In this document: piece by piece, positions 30,179-40,204 of the stretch | How the letters are laid out: each line of letters begins with the position of its first letter | Numbering within the stretch: the first letter of the stretch is position 1 | Translations under genes and position numbers: made by a program | Notes under the pieces: generated by a model | What the model was told of the DNA's origin: nothing | The model's input: the letters and a program-made list of their open reading frames with translations, nothing else | The model's database searches: none | Origin: Mycobacterium asiaticum | GTDB taxonomy: Bacteria; Actinomycetota; Actinomycetes; Mycobacteriales; Mycobacteriaceae | Direction: 5' to 3' | NCBI RefSeq assembly: GCF_001673365.1 | Contig: NZ_LZLS01000143.1 | Coordinates: 1-50,293, forward strand | Length of the DNA: 50,293 bases

Positions 30179-31855
30179 TTAGTCGCGTGTCAGCTTGCGG
30201 TGGGTCACTCTGTGCGGACGCGCCGCTTCGGCACCGAGTCGTTCGACCTTGTTCTCCTCGTAGGCACCGAAGTTGCCCTCGAACCAGAACCACTTGGCCT
30301 CGTTGTCGTCGTCACCCTCCCAGGCCAGGATGTGCGTGCAGGTTCGGTCGAGGAACCAGCGGTCGTGGGAGATCACCACCGCACAGCCCGGGAAATTCAC
30401 CAGCGCGTTTTCTAGCGAGCTGAGGGTTTCCACGTCCAGGTCGTTGGTCGGTTCGTCGAGCAGGATCAGGTTGCCGCCCTGTTTGAGGGTCAACGCCAGG
30501 TTCAACCGGTTGCGCTCGCCACCCGAGAGCACCCCGGCCGGCTTCTGCTGATCGGGACCCTTGAAACCGAAGGCCGACACGTAAGCCCGCGACGGCACCT
30601 CGGTTTGACCGACCTCGATGTAGTCGAGTCCGTCGGAGACGACCTGCCACACGGTCTTCTTCGGGTCGATGCCCGAGCGGGTCTGGTCGACGTAACTCAG
30701 CTTGACGGTCTCGCCGACCTTGACCGTGCCGCTGTCGGGCTCCTCGAGCCCGACGATGGTCTTGAACAACGTGGTCTTACCGACACCGTTGGGGCCGATG
30801 ACGCCGACGATGCCGTTGCGAGGCAGCGTGAACGACAAGTCTTTGATCAAGGTGCGACCCTCGAAGCCCTTGTCGAGGTGCTCGACTTCGACCACGACCG
30901 AACCCAGCCGGGGGCCGACCGGGATCTGGATCTCCTCGAAGTCGAGCTTGCGCGACTTCTCCGCCTCGGCGGCCATCTCCTCGTAGCGCTGCAACCGTGC
31001 CTTGCTCTTGGCCTGACGAGCCTTGGCACCCGAGCGGACCCAGGCCAATTCCTCCTGCAACCGCTTCTGCAGCTTGGCGTCTTTGCGCCCCTGCACCGCG
31101 ATCCGCTCGGCTTTCTTCTCCAGGTACGTCGAGTAGTTGCCTTCGTATGGATAGGCGCGGCCACGGTCGAGTTCGAGGATCCACTCGGCGACATTGTCGA
31201 GGAAGTAGCGGTCGTGGGTGACCGCCAGGATCGCACCGGCGTAGCTGGCCAGGTGCTGCTCGAGCCACTGCACGGATTCCGCGTCCAGGTGGTTTGTCGG
31301 TTCGTCGAGTAGCAGCAGGTCCGGCTTTGACAGCAGCAACTTGCACAGCGCAACGCGGCGGCGCTCGCCGCCGGACAGGTTGGTGACCGGTTCGTCCGGC
31401 GGCGGACAGCGCAGCGCGTCCATGGCCTGCTCCAGCTGCGAGTCGAGGTCCCACGCGTCGGCGTGATCCAGATCCTCTTGCAGCCGACCCATTTCCTCCA
31501 TCAGCTCATCGGAGTAATCGGTGGCCATCAGCTCGGCGACCTCGTTGAACCGGTCGAGCTTGACCTTGATCTCGCCCAGGCCCTCCTCAACGTTGCCCCG
31601 AACCGTCTTCTCTTCGTTCAGCGGCGGCTCCTGCAGCAGAATGCCGACCGACGCGTTATTTGCCAGGAAAGCGTCGCCGTTGTTCGGCTTGTCCAACCCG
31701 GCCATGATCCGCAAGACGCTCGACTTTCCGGCCCCATTGGGGCCGACGACGCCGATCTTGGCGCCGGGGTAGAAGCTCAACGTCACATCGTCGAGAATCA
31801 CCTTGTCGCCGTGCGCCTTGCGGACCTTCTTCATCGTGTAGATGAACTCAGCCAT
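30179..31855 (-). CDS. ettA: ABC-F protein EttA (energy-dependent translational throttle)
   Basis: A 558-residue cytoplasmic ABC-F protein from ATG at 31855, which begins MAEFIYTMKKVRKAHGDK; the frame's longer start lies in non-coding DNA. There are two nucleotide-binding domains, each with Walker A (GPNGAGKSS; GPNGVGKTT), signature LSGGER and Walker B LLLDEPTN. The region between the domains carries the arm and a long linker (KAERIAVQGRKDAKLQ). EttA binds the ribosomal E site and couples translation to energy state; the M. tuberculosis protein is Rv2477c. It is downstream of the SSB paralogue by 82 bases and not obviously cotranscribed with gdh. Confidence 0.93.
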   Translation of the reverse strand: MAEFIYTMKKVRKAHGDKVILDDVTLSFYPGAKIGVVGPNGAGKSSVLRIMAGLDKPNNGDAFLANNASVGILLQEPPLNEEKTVRGNVEEGLGEIKVKLDRFNEVAELMATDYSDELMEEMGRLQEDLDHADAWDLDSQLEQAMDALRCPPPDEPVTNLSGGERRRVALCKLLLSKPDLLLLDEPTNHLDAESVQWLEQHLASYAGAILAVTHDRYFLDNVAEWILELDRGRAYPYEGNYSTYLEKKAERIAVQGRKDAKLQKRLQEELAWVRSGAKARQAKSKARLQRYEEMAAEAEKSRKLDFEEIQIPVGPRLGSVVVEVEHLDKGFEGRTLIKDLSFTLPRNGIVGVIGPNGVGKTTLFKTIVGLEEPDSGTVKVGETVKLSYVDQTRSGIDPKKTVWQVVSDGLDYIEVGQTEVPSRAYVSAFGFKGPDQQKPAGVLSGGERNRLNLALTLKQGGNLILLDEPTNDLDVETLSSLENALVNFPGCAVVISHDRWFLDRTCTHILAWEGDDDNEAKWFWFEGNFGAYEENKVERLGAEAARPHRVTHRKLTRD

Positions 31856-31937
31856 GCCGCGGTGTTGCCTTTCTGGTCTTGAAAAGAAATTTCTCCGTGA
31901 AATATCCGCGGACCATCCTATGCACCGCCCGGAATGG

Positions 31938-32429
31938 CTAGGCCGACAGTGGCAACGCGCTGGTGACAGCGACGGCGTCTTCGGCGGGTTCCGTTTCACC
32001 TACTTCGGCGCCGGCGGGGCGGTCAGCTGCGGCGCCCTCGGCCGCCGGGGCTTCCAGCGGATTCGGGCCGGTGTAGCTCGGCTTCTCGATGCGCACGATC
32101 GTGCGCGCCAAGTCCGGTCCCACCGCCGTCGCCCGCATTTCCACCGATGACCGGCGATTGCCGTCGCGGTCCTCGTACTCACTGGTGTAGACGTGACCCA
32201 CCACTATCACCGGTGCGCCTTTGGCCAGCGCGGCGCCGACTCCGGTGACCAACCGGCCCCAGCAGTTGACGGTGACGAACAGCGAGTTGCCCGACTCCCA
32301 GCCACCGTCGGAGGTGCGTCGACGCGAATTGCTCGCAACCCGGAACTTGATCACTTCTTCGTTGCCGACCCGGCGGCGCTGCGGGTCGGCAACGATGTGT
32401 CCGACGATGGTCAGCGGTGTTTCGAACAT
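31938..32429 (-). CDS. ssbB: Single-stranded DNA-binding protein paralogue SsbB
   Basis: A 163-residue protein with one OB fold (about residues 1-110: TPLTIVGHIVADPQRR, FRVASNSRRR, VNCWGRLV, VGHVYTSEYEDRDG) and a low-complexity acidic, Ala-rich tail. The tail ends LPLSA and lacks the DDDIPF-type tip that the main SSB uses to dock partner proteins, so this is the paralogue SsbB (Rv2478c) and not the housekeeping Ssb. The start is ATG at 32429. It lies upstream of ettA by 82 bases. Confidence 0.9.
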   Translation of the reverse strand: MFETPLTIVGHIVADPQRRRVGNEEVIKFRVASNSRRRTSDGGWESGNSLFVTVNCWGRLVTGVGAALAKGAPVIVVGHVYTSEYEDRDGNRRSSVEMRATAVGPDLARTIVRIEKPSYTGPNPLEAPAAEGAAADRPAGAEVGETEPAEDAVAVTSALPLSA

Positions 32430-32577
32430 TGGCTCAACTTTCTCTCGTCTCGGGGTCGTGCTGGTGTTGGAGCCCATTTAGCTCGCCACCGCCGACGAGA
32501 TGGACCAGCCAACTGCGCTGTGTCGACCCACCTGTGGAGAAAGTCGCAACTGGGGACAACTCGTGTCCCGCGGACTC

Positions 32578-34926
32578 TCAGCGATCGCGCTCCTGGCGCG
32601 CCTTGATTTCGCGTTCGGCGAACTGACTGCGGGCGATCCGCCCGACATAGCTGAAATCACGCAGAATGTCGCGCAGTTCGTTTCGGAACGCGGCCCGACG
32701 TTCAGACAGCTCTGGTGCCGAGCCGATCAGGTCTTGGTCCGCGACGACCTGGCGCGCGGTCGCGAACAGCAGCGTCGACACCGATTCGCTGCTGCGGACC
32801 CGTCCCTGGGCCACGTACTGGCGTCCGACCCCAAGGGCCAGTTCCGTGAGGTCCTTCTGGTTGATATCCGCCGGGGCATCGCGCAGAACGTCGGCGACGA
32901 TCTCATAGGCCTCGAAGAACACGCGCAGCATCGCCTCGGACATCAGCGGTCGTTTGGCCTGCAATATTCGTTCGATCGCCTCACCGCCGGCGGCGAGTTG
33001 TGATTCCCAATCCTGTTGCCACGCCATCTCTTTGGCGATGTTGGCGCGGAATGCAGCCGAATCGGCGAAATAGAAATCGAACTTGAGCAGATCGCGCAAC
33101 CGCATTGCTTGCGCCCAGAACGCTTCGACCCGATCACCTTTGGCGTTGCGGGTGTGGGCCAGCGCCAGTTCGACGATCGACGTCTCCAAAAATGCGTGAA
33201 TCACCGAGTTTCGATAAAACGCTCCGGCGTGCTCGTCCTCGGGAGCGATGTACCACACCGGCTCCCGACCGCTGTCGACACGAGTTACCGGGTGCCCGTT
33301 GGACAATGCATCCACCGCCGCGCGCACACCGTCGCGCGAGCGCAACCGCAACGCACTGGTGGACACCGGCGTCTGCTTACGGTCGAGGTAGTCCAACGAA
33401 TCCTGCAAGGTGCGGTGCAACTGATCGAGAGTCAACGCCGTCCCACGAGTCGTGAGCAGCAGCGCCGAAACCAGACCCGTGGCCGTCACTGGAGTGGACT
33501 GCAGAATGCGCCATGCAACTTCGAACGACATCTTCTGCAGCGCAAGGCGTTTTGCTGCTTGATCTTGTGCCAACGGACCGTTCGGTGGGCCCAGATACTG
33601 TCGCATCGAGACCGCTTCGGGAAAGCGTACGTAGATCTTGCCGTAGTTACGCTCACCCTGGGCTTTGATGAAGTTGTACAGCCAGCTGAAGCCTTCGGGT
33701 GTCTTCTCCGCCCCCTGCGCGTACGCCGCGTACTCGGCGATCTCGTGCAATTGGTCGAAGCAGATCGAAACACCCTGCAGCAGAATGTCTTCGCTGCGAC
33801 CGTCCAGATAGGCGTCGGCGACGTAGCTCATCAGGCCGAGCTTTGGCGGCAGCATCTTCCCGGTTCGCGAGCGGGTTCCCTCGATGGACCAGCTCAGGTT
33901 GAACCGCTTCTCGACGATGTAACCCACGTATTCTTTGAGCACGTACTTGTACAGCGGGTTGTCACCGATGTTGCGTCGAATGAAGATGGTGCCCGACCGG
34001 CGCATGAGCGGCCCCATGACGCCGAAAGACAGGTTGATGCCGCCGAACATGTGCACCGGCGGTAACCTGTTGTCCTGCATCGCCACTGGCACCACGGCAC
34101 CATCGATGTAAGACCGGTGCGAGAACAGCAGCACCGCGGGGTGGGTTTCCAGTGCGGCACGCATCGCCGCGACCTGATATTCGTCGTAGTCGAATTCCGG
34201 GTCGAACCCGCGGCTGAGCATCCGCCCCAACACCGAGATCACGTCTACCGATGCCTGGCTCCACCCGGTAGCGAGTTCGTCGAGCATCTTGCCCGCTTCC
34301 TCGACGGTGGCGCCGGGAATGGCTTCCAGGCCGCGGCGAAATCGCGCTGAGGCCAACATCTCCGGCTTGACAAGACGAGGTGACTTGTACTGCGGCCCGA
34401 GGATTCGGTATTCGGAGCGCGCCAACGCCAGCAACGCGCGTCGGGTGACGAACTGGGCGAACTCCAAGGCGTTCTCGCCTACGGTGGTGTCCCGCCATTG
34501 CTGGCGGAGTTCGGCCACGCTGGCCGACTCGCCGGCCACCACCCGGGCCCGCCACGGCTCGGTGCGCAGGATGCGCCGCTGCTGACGTTGACTGGGGTGG
34601 TAGGGATCTCGGCCCGGCAGTAGCGCCGCAACCTTTGCGACCTTGCCGCGGTCAGGGGTCGGCAACCAGAACACGCGGACCGGAACCACTGACCGGTCGT
34701 CGTTGGTCTGCGAGCCGAGTTGCTCGACGAGGGCCGTGAGGGACCCCGGCGCGTTGGTGTCGGGCGGCAGTTTCAACACGTCGAACTTGGTCTGCGGGTG
34801 GCGGGCACGTTGCTCGCCCACCCAGTCCATGACCAACTCCATCTCGACGGGCGTGTCCATGGATGCAAGTACCAGTGCATCTTCGGCAGTCAGCACTGCG
34901 CTGGTGTCGGCGGCCGGTTTTGTCAC
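32578..34926 (-). CDS. plsB2: Glycerol-3-phosphate acyltransferase PlsB2
   Basis: Acylates glycerol 3-phosphate at sn-1, the first step of phospholipid and triacylglycerol synthesis. The product is 782 residues from GTG at 34926 with GAGGGC a few bases upstream; M. tuberculosis PlsB2 is about 789. The acyltransferase blocks are [13 protein letters not shown] (HxxxxD, block I), GTIFIRR (block II) and [11 protein letters not shown] (block III). The C-terminal half is the extra domain of PlsB-type enzymes. No strong signal peptide is seen; the enzyme is expected at the membrane. It is followed, after 148 bases, by the ssbB-ettA pair; in M. tuberculosis Rv2479c-Rv2481c intervene. Confidence 0.93.
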   Translation of the reverse strand: MTKPAADTSAVLTAEDALVLASMDTPVEMELVMDWVGEQRARHPQTKFDVLKLPPDTNAPGSLTALVEQLGSQTNDDRSVVPVRVFWLPTPDRGKVAKVAALLPGRDPYHPSQRQQRRILRTEPWRARVVAGESASVAELRQQWRDTTVGENALEFAQFVTRRALLALARSEYRILGPQYKSPRLVKPEMLASARFRRGLEAIPGATVEEAGKMLDELATGWSQASVDVISVLGRMLSRGFDPEFDYDEYQVAAMRAALETHPAVLLFSHRSYIDGAVVPVAMQDNRLPPVHMFGGINLSFGVMGPLMRRSGTIFIRRNIGDNPLYKYVLKEYVGYIVEKRFNLSWSIEGTRSRTGKMLPPKLGLMSYVADAYLDGRSEDILLQGVSICFDQLHEIAEYAAYAQGAEKTPEGFSWLYNFIKAQGERNYGKIYVRFPEAVSMRQYLGPPNGPLAQDQAAKRLALQKMSFEVAWRILQSTPVTATGLVSALLLTTRGTALTLDQLHRTLQDSLDYLDRKQTPVSTSALRLRSRDGVRAAVDALSNGHPVTRVDSGREPVWYIAPEDEHAGAFYRNSVIHAFLETSIVELALAHTRNAKGDRVEAFWAQAMRLRDLLKFDFYFADSAAFRANIAKEMAWQQDWESQLAAGGEAIERILQAKRPLMSEAMLRVFFEAYEIVADVLRDAPADINQKDLTELALGVGRQYVAQGRVRSSESVSTLLFATARQVVADQDLIGSAPELSERRAAFRNELRDILRDFSYVGRIARSQFAEREIKARQERDR

Positions 34927-34934
34927 GGCCGCCC

Positions 34935-36770
34935 TCAGGGCTTCGGGGTCGAGGAGTCGGGCTGCTGCGGGCTGGTCTGCGCTACTTCGACGTTGTTGAG
35001 CTCGACGGTGGATTCGTGCGGCGTGACGTTGTCGGTCGCTTTCGGAGTTGCTTTCGTGGCAGCCTTTTTCGCGGTCTTCTTGGCGGTAGCTTTCTTGGCA
35101 GTCGTTTTCTTGGCAGTCGTTTTTTTGGCCGCGGTCTTTTTCGCGGGAGCCTTCTTGGCGGCCGTCTTTTTCGCGGGAGCCTTCTTGGCCGGCGCCTTCT
35201 TAGCAGGAGCCTTCTTGGCCGGCGCCTTCTTAGCGGGAGCCGTCTTCTTCGCCGGTTTCTTGCTATACAAGGCGACCTCGGGAAGCCCGTCGGTCGGCCA
35301 GTCGGCCAAGGTGTCGAGATAGAGCTGACGAATTTCGGCGATCCGTTCGGGCAACGTCTCCAAAGTCCAGTCCTCAACCGGAATCGGCGGGAACACCGCA
35401 ACGTCGACCGTGCCCGGGTTCAACGTGGTGGAGTTGCGGGACGCGATGATCTCGGCGTTGCGAATCACGATGGGAACAACGGGAATTCCCACTGCCATCG
35501 CAATTCGGAACGGTCCCTTCTTGAAGGGTCCGACTTCGGTGGTGTCCAACCGGGTGCCCTCCGGGGCGATCACGATGGACAGGCCGTTGCGCGCCCGGTC
35601 CTCCACAGTGTGCAGCATCTCCACCGCGGAGTTCGCATCGTCGCGATCGATGAACACCCCGTCGAGCAGCTTGCCCATGGTGCCCATGATCGGGTCGCGT
35701 TCGAGTTCCTTTTTGCCTACGCCAACCCAGTTGTCCTTCACCAGTGCACCGGAGATGATCGGGTCAACCTGGTTGCGGTGGTTGAAGATAAAGACCGCGG
35801 GGCGCTGCGCTGTCAGGTTTTCCTTCCCGAGGACGTTCAAGTGCACGCCACAGGTAGCCAACAGCAATTGGGAGAAGTTCGAGGTGAAAAAGTTCACCCC
35901 ACGGCGCCGGTTGCGGGTCAGCAGACCGAGTCCCACCGCACCGGCCGCGACCGGCACCATGGAGCCGAATCCGGCCAGCGTGCGGATCTGACGGCGAAGA
36001 CCGACCCCGCCACGGCTGTCGAATTTCAGGATCGGCCATCCGCGCCGCTTGGCAACCGCGGCCATCTTGCCTTCGGGGTTGGTCGGGCGCGGGTTGCCGA
36101 CCAGGTACATCAGCGCGACGTCTTCGTCGCCGTCGGCGTAGAAGTAACTTTCCTTTAGGTCGATGTCGTGTTCGGCCGCAAACCGTTGCACCGCAGACGC
36201 TTTGCCCGGACCCCACAGAATCGGCTTGACGACGCCGCCGGTAAGCAACCCGTCCTCGTTGGTCTCGAATTTGTTGGTGAGCGTGTTGGTGATGCCCAGG
36301 AAGCGCGCCACCGGGTTGACTTGGATGGTCAACGCCGAAGAACTGAGCACCACGGTGTGGCCGCGAGTTACGTGCGCGCGCACCAGTTCTCGCATCTCCG
36401 GATAGATCCGCGACTCGATCCGCTGGTTGAACAGCCGCTCGCCGATCTCGTCCAGGTCGGTCAACAACCGTCCCGCAAGCGCCATGGACGCCTTGCTGAT
36501 CAGGTCCTCGAACTCGATGCGTCCCAGGGTGTGGTTGAGGGCTCCTTGGACCATGCTGAGCAGTTCGCCCACGCCCATATCGCGGCGCCGCAGCCGCTCC
36601 TGGGTCAGGATGACTGCGGTGAATCCCGCGACCAAAGTTCCGTCCAGATCGAAAAACGCGCCGACCTTCGGACCCTGCGGACTGGCCATGATCTCGGCCA
36701 CCGAACCGGGCAGCCGCAGATCCTTGCCCTGCTGACGGTCCCCGCCGTCCTTTTCGTCCGCGGCACTCAT
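34935..36770 (-). CDS. plsC: Bifunctional HAD phosphatase/1-acylglycerol-3-phosphate acyltransferase PlsC
   Basis: A 611-residue fusion: an N-terminal HAD-type SerB-like phosphatase ([12 protein letters not shown] motif [10 protein letters not shown] later) and a PlsC acyltransferase (FNHRNQVDP block I, FIDR block [10 protein letters not shown] block III) that acylates lysophosphatidate. M. tuberculosis Rv2483c, of about 580 residues, has the same fusion. The C-terminus carries a Lys/Ala/Pro-rich low-complexity tail at about residues 504-570 (12-13 KK pairs in PAKKA, TAAKK and TTAKK units), then 40 ordinary residues. The ATG at 36770 overlaps the WS/DGAT stop in ATGA, so translation is coupled. 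Confidence 0.93.
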   Translation of the reverse strand: MSAADEKDGGDRQQGKDLRLPGSVAEIMASPQGPKVGAFFDLDGTLVAGFTAVILTQERLRRRDMGVGELLSMVQGALNHTLGRIEFEDLISKASMALAGRLLTDLDEIGERLFNQRIESRIYPEMRELVRAHVTRGHTVVLSSSALTIQVNPVARFLGITNTLTNKFETNEDGLLTGGVVKPILWGPGKASAVQRFAAEHDIDLKESYFYADGDEDVALMYLVGNPRPTNPEGKMAAVAKRRGWPILKFDSRGGVGLRRQIRTLAGFGSMVPVAAGAVGLGLLTRNRRRGVNFFTSNFSQLLLATCGVHLNVLGKENLTAQRPAVFIFNHRNQVDPIISGALVKDNWVGVGKKELERDPIMGTMGKLLDGVFIDRDDANSAVEMLHTVEDRARNGLSIVIAPEGTRLDTTEVGPFKKGPFRIAMAVGIPVVPIVIRNAEIIASRNSTTLNPGTVDVAVFPPIPVEDWTLETLPERIAEIRQLYLDTLADWPTDGLPEVALYSKKPAKKTAPAKKAPAKKAPAKKAPAKKAPAKKTAAKKAPAKKTAAKKTTAKKTTAKKATAKKTAKKAATKATPKATDNVTPHESTVELNNVEVAQTSPQQPDSSTPKP

Positions 36771-38239
36771 GAGACCGTCACCGATCGAGACGAGTCAGCC
36801 AGGTCGGCATCGAATGACGCCGCCACCGCACGCGGCGGCGGATCGCCGGCCAGGGCGAGGATTTCGTCGAAAGCTTCCAGCAGGCATTGGGCGAACAACT
36901 CGTCCTTCTTCACCGAAGCCCGGTCGTAGCGCACGGTAATCGTGCACCATCCGCCACGAGAGATCAGCACCACCATCATCGCAACCCCGGGCAGTGGGCC
37001 GATCCCGTACTGCCGCAACACCTTTGCACCGGCGATGAACGTATCGCCGGGATAGACCGGGACATTGCTAGCTTGCACGTCGTTGCCGATCACCGAGCTA
37101 CTAATGCTTTCCAGCACCGCGGTGGGCAGCACACTGAGCACCGGCGCGATGGACCCGATGATGTTCATCGCGGGCTCTTCGCGACGTTGAGTCATCTGCG
37201 CCCGAATTTTCTTGATCCGGGCCACCGGATCAAGAGTGCCCACCGGCGCTGCCAGATTCACGCCGGTGAACTGGTTGCCGCCGGCGGCATCGCCTTCGGC
37301 GCGCAGGTTCACCGGGACCGCCATCGGCAGGGTGCTGATCGGCACACCCATTGCTTCGTGGTAGCGGCGCAACGCTCCGCACAGACCGGCCAGATAGGCG
37401 TCGTTGATGGACCCGCCACCCGCCTTGGCCGCCGCGTGCAGATCCGAAAGTCGAATGTCGATGGCTTCGGAGCGGCTGGTGAGGCTGCGACGGCGGAGCA
37501 ACGGCGACGGTTCGGCGGCCCGGTTCAACACTCGGGCGCCCGATGTCGCGTAGCCGAAGATCCCGGACACGGTGGAAAGCGGGTCCATCACCGCTCGCCC
37601 GGCCGCCGACACGGCGCCGGTCAGCGCGCCTAACGCACCACCGACTAGTGCGATGGGCAGATGGTTGATGCCTTCGCGCATCAGGTCATTAGGCGTCAGA
37701 TCTTGGGGAATGGGTAGCGGCGGCGTGGGCCGTGGAGCCGGATCCCGCTCCAGGTCGTAGATTTCGGCAAACATCTCGACGCTGCCGACCCCGTCGGTGA
37801 CGGCATGGCTGAGGTGCAGCAGGGTTGCCGCCTTACCGTCGGGCAGGCCTTCGACGAGCGTCGCGGTCCACAACGGACGCGAAATGTCCAGCGGCGATTG
37901 AAGCATCACCTCGGCGAGGTCGAATACCTCGCGCAGGGTGCCGGGTTCGGAAACCCGGACCCGTCGCACATGAAAGTCCAGATTGAAGTCGGGATCGACC
38001 ACCCAGCGCGGCGAGGCGGTCGGCAACGTCGGCACCACGACTTTCTGCCGCAGGCGCAGCACCTTTCGGGAGGCGCTTTCGAAACGAGACCGGAAACGAT
38101 CCCAATCCGGTGTGCTGTCCAGGATTTCCAGCGCCATGATCCCCGAGCGGGTACGTGGGTTCGCCTCGCCCCGGTGCATCAGGTAGTCGACCGGCCCGAG
38201 CTCGTCGGACATCCCGATAGCTCCGTCGGACTCAGCCAT
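36767..38239 (-). CDS. Wax ester synthase/diacylglycerol acyltransferase (WS/DGAT), Rv2484c type
   Basis: Member of the WS/DGAT family that esterifies diacylglycerol or alcohols with acyl-CoA. The product is about 490 residues from ATG at 38239; GTG at 38245 and ATG at 38212 (GGAG 8 bases upstream) are alternatives, so the start is open. LSHAVTDGVG is the position of the family's HHxxxDG motif: the catalytic second His, Asp and Gly are kept, but the first His is replaced by Ser. Later NDAYLAGLCGALRRY and VPVNLR match the family. Its stop overlaps the plsC start, so the two lipid genes are coupled. Confidence 0.9.
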   Translation of the reverse strand: MAESDGAIGMSDELGPVDYLMHRGEANPRTRSGIMALEILDSTPDWDRFRSRFESASRKVLRLRQKVVVPTLPTASPRWVVDPDFNLDFHVRRVRVSEPGTLREVFDLAEVMLQSPLDISRPLWTATLVEGLPDGKAATLLHLSHAVTDGVGSVEMFAEIYDLERDPAPRPTPPLPIPQDLTPNDLMREGINHLPIALVGGALGALTGAVSAAGRAVMDPLSTVSGIFGYATSGARVLNRAAEPSPLLRRRSLTSRSEAIDIRLSDLHAAAKAGGGSINDAYLAGLCGALRRYHEAMGVPISTLPMAVPVNLRAEGDAAGGNQFTGVNLAAPVGTLDPVARIKKIRAQMTQRREEPAMNIIGSIAPVLSVLPTAVLESISSSVIGNDVQASNVPVYPGDTFIAGAKVLRQYGIGPLPGVAMMVVLISRGGWCTITVRYDRASVKKDELFAQCLLEAFDEILALAGDPPPRAVAASFDADLADSSRSVTVS

Positions 38240-38430
38240 TCTCACAACCCCAAATGCGCCGGGTTCGACACGTCAACCCTCTCACCGCTGATCCACCCTC
38301 CCGCTGTCCGGACCCGCCACCAGAATGCCCACTCAACGCTAGTCCCGTTCTGGCGGTGTTGAAAGTAACCCCCGCCACGGTCTACCGGACCGTCGCAGCG
38401 GGCACGCCCTGCAGAAGTGACGGTCGAGAT

Positions 38431-39702
38431 CTAGCTGGCCGGAGAGGCAGACAGGGCCAGCGAACCCAGCAGCGAGTTTTCCCGCCGCCCGTAGACGACG
38501 CCGAGGAAGTCGGCAACGGCGTCAGCGGCCAGCCGGGAGCGGACCGTGGGGGTGATGTCGAAGGCGTGGTGGGCATTGGCGAGCTCAGCGTGCGCCACGG
38601 TGGCCGCGCCGGCCCCCCGCAACGCCGCGCAGAAGGACCGGGCCTGGCCGCTGGGGACCAGCTGGTCTCGTTCGCCGTGCAACACGAAAAAGGGCGGGGC
38701 GTCGGCGTGCACATAGGAGACCGGCGACGCTTCGACGAATCGTTCCGGCTCCTGGTCGTAGCGGGCCTTGATGACGAACTGCTCGAGGAACGGCAGCATC
38801 ATCTCGTGCATGTTGTCGAAGTCGGTGAAGTCGTAGACGCCGTAGTAGGGGGCCACCGCTTGGACGGTGGTGTCGGCGCGCTCGAAACCCGGCTGGAACG
38901 TCGGGTCGTTGGGAGTGAGCGCGGCCAGCGAAGCCAGGTGGCCGCCGGCTGAGCCACCGGTGATCGCGATGAAGTCCGAGTCGCCGCCGTAGTCGCCGAT
39001 GTTCTCCCGCACCCAGGCGATGGCGCGCTTGACGTCGATGATGTGCGCCGGGAACTTGGCGCGCGGGCTCTTGCTGTAGTTGATCGAGACGCATATCCAG
39101 CCGAGTTCGACCATCCGGCTCATCAACGTGTACGCCTGCGGCCGCTTGCCGTTGACGCTCCACGCGCCGCCGGGGACCTGGATCAGCACCGGCGCTCGGT
39201 GCCCGGGTGCCAGGTCGGGCCGACGCCAAATGTCGAGCAGATGCTCGGTGCCGCCAGGCCCGTAGGAAATGTTGGAAGTTTTGGCCGCATAACGGCGGTG
39301 GGGCCCGGGTTTGGGCTTGGGCAGCCGGCTGCGGCGTGAGATGGCGGCTGGATCGGTGGTCGGGTGATACACCTGCTCGCGGAAGCTGGGTCCGAAGCAC
39401 GCTTCCAGCGCGGCGGTAAGCGCCAGGTCGGCGCGCTGCGCGGCCCAGGTGGTGCCGACCCGGTTTATCGACTGCGGCGAAACCCGGCATAAGGCATGCC
39501 CGGTCAGGACGTGCGGAGGGAATTCGGTGGCCACCCAATTGGCAACCCAACCGACAGCAAATGGCGATCCACGCAACAACAGCGAGCCGGCCCGGTAGGT
39601 GTCTCGCGCACCTGCCGCGAGTTCCGCACCCTGCCGCAAAGCTTCAGCACCCACCCGCGAACACCGCGAAGTGACATCGGCCAAGCACATAACTAAGCAC
39701 AC
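38431..39702 (-). CDS. lipQ: Carboxylesterase/lipase LipQ
   Basis: Alpha/beta-hydrolase of 423 residues, close to the 421 of M. tuberculosis LipQ. QVPGGAWSVNGKRP stands where most relatives have HGGAW, GGSAGGHLASLAAL has the nucleophilic Ser, HGERDQLVP the Asp and ANAHHAFD the His of the triad. The N-terminal 130 residues (start GTG at 39702; an ATG lies four codons later at 39690) hold hydrophobic stretches but no clear signal peptide. Its substrate is not known. It ends about 190 bases before the start of the WS/DGAT gene, on the same strand. Confidence 0.9.
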   Translation of the reverse strand: MCLVMCLADVTSRCSRVGAEALRQGAELAAGARDTYRAGSLLLRGSPFAVGWVANWVATEFPPHVLTGHALCRVSPQSINRVGTTWAAQRADLALTAALEACFGPSFREQVYHPTTDPAAISRRSRLPKPKPGPHRRYAAKTSNISYGPGGTEHLLDIWRRPDLAPGHRAPVLIQVPGGAWSVNGKRPQAYTLMSRMVELGWICVSINYSKSPRAKFPAHIIDVKRAIAWVRENIGDYGGDSDFIAITGGSAGGHLASLAALTPNDPTFQPGFERADTTVQAVAPYYGVYDFTDFDNMHEMMLPFLEQFVIKARYDQEPERFVEASPVSYVHADAPPFFVLHGERDQLVPSGQARSFCAALRGAGAATVAHAELANAHHAFDITPTVRSRLAADAVADFLGVVYGRRENSLLGSLALSASPAS

Positions 39703-39859
39703 CCCTCGACGTCAGGCACACGCCTCGTTGCGGTCCACGGCCGATTACCGGCCGATGTTGTACGTGTGTCGAGGCTCACACCATAGCCCATTTCTCGCTC
39801 ACTCAAACGTCTTTCGGACACGTTGTGTCGCTTGAGCCGCTTCGCTTTTCGGCTTTGGA

Positions 39860-39865
39860 TAGACT
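39860..39865 (+). promoter_or_regulatory. Possible -10 element of tRNA-Arg
   Basis: TAGACT fits the TANNNT form of a sigma-A -10 box and lies 13 bases before the 5' end of the tRNA. No good -35 is seen at the right spacing. Confidence 0.3.
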
Positions 39866-39877
39866 GACCTGCGCATT

Positions 39878-39954
39878 GCCTCCGTAGCTCAGGTGGATAG
39901 AGCAAGGGCCTTCTAATCCCTAGGTCGCACGTTCGAGTCGTGCCGGGGGCACCA
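39878..39954 (+). tRNA. tRNA-Arg (anticodon TCT), CCA encoded
   Basis: The acceptor GCCTCCG pairs with CGGGGGC, with one G-U pair. The D-arm holds GCTCAGGTGGATAGAGC, the anticodon loop is CTTCTAA (anticodon TCT) and the T-arm is CGCACGTTCGAGTCGTGC. The discriminator A at 39951 is followed by an encoded CCA. The accessory segment that begins after it (monooxygenase, regulator, PE remnant) makes this a candidate integration locus, though I found no repeated 3' end. Confidence 0.95.
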
Positions 39955-39974
39955 GATGTGGTGTTTGGCGCCTC

Positions 39975-39997
39975 GTGTGGCCAGTGTGGCCAGTGTG
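39975..39997. repeat. 9-bp tandem repeat after tRNA-Arg
   Basis: GTGTGGCCA occurs twice and is followed by a partial third copy (GTGTG). It lies in non-coding DNA with no known role. Confidence 0.5.
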
Positions 39998-40082
39998 ATT
40001 TAGGTGATCGATGTGTCACCGCATTTTGAGCCTGCGCCCAACCAGACATGTCGCTCCTCGAATTCATCCGATTGGTTTGTTA

Positions 40083-40109
40083 CACCACCCTTTTTGTCAA
40101 AGGGCGGTG
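40083..40109. terminator. Hairpin between tRNA-Arg and the monooxygenase gene
   Basis: An 11-bp inverted repeat with one mismatch (40083-40093 with 40099-40109) and a 5-base loop lies about 95 bases past the monooxygenase stop, on the plus-strand side of the tRNA. No T-run follows on either strand, so it is only a possible terminator. Confidence 0.35.
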
Positions 40110-40204
40110 AACGAATACCGCAATAGCGATGAAATGCCCAGCTCAGAAGGGCTGAGAATGCGAGGTCTTGCGCGAAGGGCTATTAGTCCTGCCGTAGCGA
40201 TCGC

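Noticed and set aside
34863..36158. 431-codon plus-strand frame opposite plsC, rich in Leu/Gly/Arg/Phe
   Set aside because: It is the complement of the PAKKA tail and of the acyltransferase; low-complexity, no ribosome site.
39878..39954. Prophage or integrative element att site at tRNA-Arg
   Set aside because: No integrase gene and no repeat of the tRNA 3' end were found downstream, so integration is only a possibility raised by the accessory genes.
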